From Plasmopara viticola (lineage: Eukaryota > Oomycota > Peronosporomycetes > Peronosporales > Peronosporaceae), in contig MBPM02000075.1 in assembly GCA_001695595.3 (NCBI GenBank), positions 186,001-250,000 of the forward strand: 64,000 nucleotides of DNA, written 5' to 3'. This document shows positions 58,379-64,000 of this stretch, piece by piece. The position numbers and the translations under genes are program-made. Positions within the stretch are counted from its first letter, which is position 1; every line of letters starts with the position of its first letter. The notes under the pieces were generated by a model. The model saw only the letters and a list, made by a program, of their open reading frames with translations, was not told where the DNA came from and searched no databases.

Positions 58379-59487
58379 ATGGAAGCAGTCGATGGGCCCA
58401 TGGAGCCTTTACATGAAGGACAGACGCCGCAGCAAGAAACGCAGACACGAGAACAGCAGCCACGTATAGACCATTCGAATGATCAAGGTCTGCAAAGAAT
58501 GCAAAACCATCAGCGTCAAGAGCAGCACCTCCAGGCTCGAGCGCAAGGCCTCGACCCGCAGCCGCAGACCTCGAAACAAAGTGTGCAAAGTCGGCAGCAC
58601 CAGAATTTTGGCTCCTCTGACTATGATGCAGTATCCATGAGCAATGCAGGGGTCAGTCAGCAAATGCAGATACAGCCACAGCAGTTTCGGCAACAGCATC
58701 AATACAACCCCCAGCATCAGCAGCAATTTCAGCACTACCAACAACAACAACAGCAGCAGCAGACCATATACAACCCTCCAAATCCGCAACCGACTTCCCA
58801 GCAGGAATCGAACGTCTACAGTCATAAAGCGTCGCCATTCAGCACCGCAGTTGTCGAGGAGCGTGCGACGCACCTTTTGGCGGCCTGTGAGTCCTGCCTT
58901 GTAGTCACGCGCGTGCCAGGAGTCGACATGTCGTTCCGTCGCATTATGGAGCGAAAGTGTCCTCGCTGTGGCGGCACACTGGTGTTACCTCAAGAAGTGA
59001 TGGAAATGCTAATCCTTTACGGCAACTTTGTGCCCGAGTCTGTTGCTGTCACGCTTGTTTTGGGTACCATGGTGTTGCATCCGTCGCTGCGAGCGGACTT
59101 TATGGCGGCTGCAATGAACGATCTGCTCATTCCTTTACAGACTGATTTTGTCTATGATGTGGCCGTACCCAAGCGGCAAGAAGGACTCGGCATGTCGCTG
59201 CGTATGAATCGTACGTCGCTTGTGTATGATGTACATTTAACTTTCATCATGATGTGCTGTGTTTTGCAGAAGGAAACCTTGTGGTGCGCGGCTTTATTGA
59301 CTTCGAGAATAATCAGGAGAGCCCATCCGTGGCTGCTCGGATCATAGCAGTAGACGACGTTTTGGTGGCAATAAACAAGAAATCAATCACGTCGTGGACG
59401 TTTGAAAAGAGCATTAGCATGCTTGCTCATGCAGCGTCGCCTGTATACTTGACATTTCGACGTCGCCAGCCTGTCATGTTGCTTTGA
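58328..59487 (+). CDS. Gln-rich protein with zinc ribbon and PDZ-like C-terminus
   Basis: Two exons, 58328 (or 58379)-59210 and 59270-59487, joined by a 59-base GT-AG intron in phase 1 that restores RMNQGNLVVRGFIDF. From the second ATG the product has 349 residues (MEAVDGPMEPLHEG). The first 150 residues are dominated by Gln and His, including a run of eight Gln near 58740-58765. Then comes a zinc-ribbon pair, CESC (about residue 170) and CPRC (about 194), 20 residues apart, followed by helices (VMEMLILYGNFVPESVAV). The end resembles a PDZ fold: EGLGMSLRMNQGNLVVRGF as the carboxylate-binding loop, AARIIAVDDVLVAINKKSI, and a last helix and strand (FEKSISMLAHAASPVYLTF). I know no named family with this order. 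A transcription-related or scaffolding role is a guess. Confidence 0.75.
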
Positions 59488-62400
59488 AGGGCAGACTCGA
59501 TAGTAGTGTGTGTGACTGCAAATATTCATAACGTAAACCATCGAATTTTAGCCATATTTCGATGCATAAGCAAATCGTTTTGTGCAAATGACTTTTGTGC
59601 GGATCCAGATATACAGTCGGAGAGGCAATAGACGATACAAACGCATGCAATAACTCGCATTACCAAACTTATGAAAGTCAACAAATAAAACTGTCATCGA
59701 ATGAGGTGATTGACTGCAATTATTGCTACACATCAGCTTTAGAATACGTTTGCAAGCAAGAAGGTTAGTCGACCTCATCCATACTCTCCTCCGACTTTCT
59801 TGGCTCAATGTTAGGTTATTTCCTGGCATTTTTTTTGCTATCATCAGTTGAGTGCAATAGTCTTTTTGTAAGTACATCAACTTGCCCGTTTTCGTATCCT
59901 TCTCGTTTGTGGGGGCAGCGTAAAAATCCGTAGTCGAATCCCTTCTTTAAATCGCAACCACATCTCCTTTCTAATTGTATTGATTACTCCATCTTTGAAC
60001 AGCTTCAATCTTCCCATCATGTTCACTAAGTTAGGTGGAATTAAACCGGACGCTCTTAATATTGCTGTCTAGTTTGTATCTTTCATTCCATCACGCCATT
60101 AGACGAATCGATACTGATTTGGCTATGTTTGAATACTCATTTTCCAGCGTATACCTTAATGTAAAGGCGCGATGTCGTGAAAGTCGGAAAATAGTGCAAT
60201 GCCACCAAATGCGTAGCATCTGACGGCAAGCAAATCAGGCAGAATGAATGTGAGTGGTGTAATGTGTCCGGACGTCGAGCATGCTGCAATCAACGATTGG
60301 TGAAAAGTTGCAGGGGTGCTTTTTGTCTACACCTTTTTGCTCCTTCAAATGCCAAAACTTTCTTTTTTTCGCTTGAGTTCGTAAAACTGTTTCACCACTT
60401 AGTTAGCTTTCGAATTATACAAAATAGTTTACCGTGCCATTGTTCGAGATAGACGTTTACTTACGTTTTTTCGCACACTGTTTATATAAAAATACAAAAT
60501 AACAACCTCACAGTCCTGATCAAAAGATGAGTTCTGCTTAATGTTCGTTCTAACCCTTGCTTAGTGTAGAATATGGTATCCTTGTAGCGCTTAGTACATC
60601 CGCAATTTCCTCTCCTTCGATACATCCCTTAACTGCTGCTAGCAAGTGGTCATCGTTGTACATTTTCCTTCTCCAACACATTGATTGATCTATCAGTTGG
60701 GTCTGGTATTGGACACTTATTTGATGGCGGTAAAAACAATTGACGAATAATTTTATACTGGCTAGTAATTCGATGGCTTTCATCATCATTTATTCAGTGA
60801 ATGATTATAACTAAAAGCCGTCAAGTCTAACATTCTACTACCAACTCAATGATTGCTAAGGTGACTATCATCTCACAACACTTCATACGATTCGATTGGT
60901 AAATCACTTTGCTAGTAAAGACCTTGTCTTTCTTTTGTAATCAGCTTCTGATCGCACTCAAAGGCTCCAAACCAAAGCATTGTCTTGATATGCTAGAGTG
61001 CAGCGTTGCTGTATACTAGATGTCATTGTGGTACTTCGGCGCGAAGCCGTTGCCGGCATCGTAAAGTCGAAGTGGAGCGATAGCACTCGCCATCATTCTT
61101 GTGGCGCATGACATTTCTTTCTCTTCGATTGAAGAGGACACGCCTTCTCTTATTTTGCTCAATATGGAACAATTGAATGATGACCGAGCCACCCATTGTG
61201 TCTAGGATCTACATACAATAAACGTGAGAGGATTGATACTTATCACCCTTTGCCTTTTACACGAAACGTCGGTTCGGATTTAGAAATGATCAATAAGGCA
61301 TAAAAATCAGTCGACCGGAGATTTCTGAAATACCAAGCAACCTCCAAATAAGGGTGCATCGGCTTCCACAGAAAACACTGCGCCAAATTTGGCTCCTGCA
61401 TTTCATGCTATGCCTCCACAAAGACTATCCCCATGCCGTTGTTGGCGAGCCCTAGCAGGTCCGCCCACTAGAAAGCCACACAAACAAAAAAAGCTCTGCG
61501 GGAAACGCGCACTTATCAAATTATTTTGCCCGGTAATTCACCAACACTCCCGCCTTTGAGTGACGTATATGTTGAGCTTTCGCCTAATTTTCTGCCCGCT
61601 AGGCTGGGAACATTCCTTAGGCTATGATAGCGCTGTCAAAACAGCTTTATAACCCGAGGGTACGCTCCTTTGAGTGTTAAACTGATATCTCCCCGTTCGT
61701 GCGAAATGCCTTGGACATAAAGAAAAGGAATTCAATTTTCGACGGGGAGAATATGATCTCAAAAGCTCATAAGCTTACCGAAAGGAAGAGTGTATAATTG
61801 AAGACAACCGCCTTCAGTATATTTTGCGGGCTTATAACGTGGCCGAAATTGTCAACGCATGTACGTGACTCGCCCACGTCGGGTAGCGACGCAGTTTGTC
61901 AATCTAAGGGAGGTCGAAATAAACTTTGGACAACGAGTGTAACGAGGAGATGAAGACCTTTCACATTAGTACAACCCTGCTAATGATGACCATTATTGGC
62001 TTATATGCTTTGGGCGCCATTGGGGACCTTTGTAGGCCACTCCTCGCGCTCTATATATGAGCGATCTTATCCCACTTAGAATTTATACTCGGCATTTTCA
62101 GAAGTTTGAAACAAGGTTGATTGGATTGCGGTTTACTGATATTCTTGAGTACACCTCCTTCAGTCTCTTCGAAGAGCATGGGTCAACCTTTAAGTATCAC
62201 AATCCAATGATCTCCCGTCTTGGACAAAATGCTTGACGCCCATGGGCCTGATGTGCAATTTGCCTGTTTTGAAAATCAGTCGAATTCGGTGTAGTGACAA
62301 GCCAAGCGCTGTAAACGCAAGTTTTGAGCGAAAATATAAGCATATATTTTAGCTGGTAGAAAGCGATAATTATAAATAGTTTTGGCAAATAGTATGTCGA

Positions 62401-63551
62401 TTGAACATGTACCGAGAAAAAACGCTAACGTCGATAATGCTGTACTATACTGTAGCGAGCTTGTTTTGACAAGTACAACGCGAGACTTTAGCAATTACCA
62501 GCGGTCATTTCATTGCGTAAGTTCCTTATTCCCTATGGATACAAATCAAGAGGCGAAAGCTACAGTCAACGTCAAGAGTTGTGTGATATGTGAAAATAAA
62601 GTGTTGTCAGCTATTATTATTCGTTAAAGGGTAGCTTGATTGTGAGGGGGGCACTTTGGAGGTCAGTTGCGATGGAAGCTCGGGCGGCGAGTGAAGAAGA
62701 AGTGATTGATGCTTAAAGCAATTCTATAGATGTTTTTATCGAATGGAAAGCATAAGCTAAGTTTAGTCATGTATTATCCTTTAAATCGACTATTTCAATC
62801 ATCTCAAAGCGTATCATTGATATTTGCTCTATCTGGATTTTTACGGATCCTATTTGGTATTCGATCAGTAACATCTCTTGAGTCCCAATGGTTATGGATC
62901 GTCGGGTCCTTGATCTTTTCGTCTATAATTTCGCAGCCCAGATTCATGTGAAAAGCACCAATGCATACGTATTTGATAATATATAACATTACGGAGTGAT
63001 TGTCGTTGGTGACCAATCTGGTGGTGAGGACAGTAACGTCACATGACTTGCTTTCGAGGAGATGCCATAAGTCCGGTTTTTGCTTTGTATTATCCACGGG
63101 CTCCCCAGTGACTTTCTTCTTGGTTTCAGAGCCACAAAATCTTGTAGGTTTCCCTTGTACTGTCTGTGTTCAATGGCGGCTTCAACGAGTTGTACTTCAG
63201 AGCCATCGGCCACATGTTCCTAAGAACTTTTTACCGACGCTTTAACAATTTGCGATACGGCTTTAACCCTACGGCGTGAAGCACCGGCTACTTCGAATCA
63301 TCGCCTATAAAATGTTGCAACTAGTTTCGTAAGATGCTACCATTTGATTAGTCGGATAACTTTTTTCGGAAAAACAATGTATGTATACCCGTCAGTAATG
63401 TCTTAAGTAGTGTTGAAGGTTATGACTGTTTCGCTCAGGGCTCGAATGCCATAGGGGTCGCTATAAACTACAGGGCTAGCGTGTGAAACATTAATATATT
63501 GAGCAGAAAATCGTTATACTTTCGCTGTCGATTCTGTAGATAATTATCTAA
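59488..63551. other. Repeat-derived spacer at the right of the window
   Basis: About 4 kb without an intact gene. A transposase HTH relic lies at 60550-60789 (minus). A plus-strand frame at 62382-62627 begins MANSMSIEHVPRKNANVDNA, faintly like the end of a gypsy RNase H (IEHVPGKxNxxADALS), and minus-strand frames at 62804-63213 are unrecognised. Nothing else can be supported. Confidence 0.45.
60550..60789 (-). pseudogene. Relic of a pogo/Pipsqueak-type transposase N-terminus
   Basis: The frame contains KMYNDDHLLAAVKGC then EEIADVLSATRIPYSTLSKG, the spacing of a Psq/CENP-B-type helix-turn-helix (alternating acidic helix, then AxxxxIPxSTL) found at the start of pogo-like DDE transposases. It stops at once after the recognition helix. 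No intact DDE domain was found downstream on the minus strand. Confidence 0.5.
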
Positions 63552-64000
63552 GGGAGCCGCTAACTTCCACCCAATTTTCGCTTACTTCCACCAAGTCTGC
63601 GATTATATAGAACCCCCGACCCCAATACACAACGGTGGTTAGCTACAGTTGCCCAAAAATAAATTTAAGGACTGTAACCTCTAACGCAAATGGATAAGAT
63701 TGCGCATCGCATCGTCATCTCTTACTCAACGCTCACCAAAACGCCCATTTTTAACGTCAAGACACTTCAGCTTTTACGATCTTCACAATGAACTGCCGCC
63801 AAGAAATTTCAGAGCGTACCTACGGCAGTCTAAAAGAGGCACGCGATACACTCGACAACCTATTGCTATTTGAAGGATTTGTTCTGAGGGTCAAAAATAC
63901 CAGAAAAGCTGGTCACAGTCACAGAGCCGATGGTGAAGTGAAGGCTGTTTGCCTGGAGTGCTCCTGTTCTGGGAAAGCAGCCACACAACACCTTTTGAGC
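63552..64000 (+). mobile_element. Probable left end of a second MULE-like TIR element, cut by the window
   Basis: At 63552 the sequence reads GGGAGCCGCTAACTTCCACC with the motif ACTTCCACC repeated 23 bases later. This matches the layout of the dynein-carrying element (GGGAnCCGnTAA, then a motif repeated within 45 bases) although the motif itself differs. A FAR1-like reading frame begins 236 bases inside, comparable to 265 bases in the other element. The opposite terminus lies outside the window, so the claim rests on layout. Confidence 0.4.
63788..64000 (+). CDS. FAR1/MULE-like transposase N-terminus, incomplete at the right edge
   Basis: Seventy-one open codons from ATG 63788 run off the window: RTYGSLKEARDTLDNLLL, FEGFVLRVKNTRKAG, GEVKAVCLECSCSGKA. 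The pattern of an aromatic residue plus a short helix (YxSLxEAR), a strand with basic residues, and Cys-x2-Cys-x-Cys resembles the FAR1/WRKY-GCM1-type zinc domain at the start of MULE transposases. It shares the helix pattern with the truncated frame at 17554. It could instead be a domesticated FAR1-like gene. Confidence 0.5.
   Translation, partial: MNCRQEISERTYGSLKEARDTLDNLLLFEGFVLRVKNTRKAGHSHRADGEVKAVCLECSCSGKAATQHLLS

Noticed and set aside
62382..62627. Frame starting MANSMSIEHVPRKNANVDNA, like the end of a gypsy RNase H
   Set aside because: Only a few residues match and flanking sequence shows no other retroelement domain.

Overview
The window looks like nuclear DNA of a plant-associated oomycete (Peronosporales: Phytophthora or a downy mildew). 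The organism is inferred, not searched. The grounds are dense genes with short GT-AG introns (about 50-90 bases), Ty3/gypsy and Ty1/copia retroelements, and two genes typical of flagellated eukaryotes (a DRC12-like axonemal protein and a Rab28-like GTPase). The latter point to a lineage that still makes zoospores.

Layout: 1-8445 is gene-rich: a kinesin-14 cut by the window edge, a DRC12/CCDC153-like coiled coil, the nonsense-mediated-decay factor UPF3, Rab28, and a RecB-type PD-(D/E)XK nuclease-like gene facing Rab28 tail to tail. From 9.6 to 14.1 kb lies a minus-strand gypsy element flanked by the 5-bp repeat CTTAC and lacking RNase H and the integrase core. From 17.3 to 19.3 kb is a terminal-inverted-repeat DNA element that has captured a 1.4-kb piece of a cytoplasmic dynein heavy chain gene, the most unusual object in the window. 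A CLC chloride channel follows at 21.2-23.6 kb. From 25.5 to 30.2 kb is a young copia element with paired LTRs and the target duplication AAAAT, already broken by frameshifts and stops. From 30.2 to 49.8 kb is a long gene desert; its only clearly recognisable content is the ruin of a second copia copy on the minus strand (34.8-38.1 kb).

From 49.8 to 59.5 kb is a compact, intact housekeeping island: glutamate 5-kinase, the succinate dehydrogenase assembly factor SDHAF3/ACN9, a two-RGS plus DENN protein, the replication-fork protein Timeless/TOF1, and a Q-rich zinc-ribbon/PDZ-like protein. Two head-to-head pairs share intergenic spacers of about 30-85 bases. From 59.5 kb to the right edge the DNA is again transposon debris. 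The last 450 bases hold what looks like the left end of an element built like the dynein-carrying one: similar terminal layout, then a FAR1/MULE-like N-terminal reading frame running off the window.

The genes do not form one pathway. They are independent eukaryotic units in two gene-dense islands separated by repeat-rich, gene-poor DNA, the two-compartment layout typical of oomycete genomes. No tRNA, rRNA, CRISPR array or RXLR/CRN-type effector gene was recognised.
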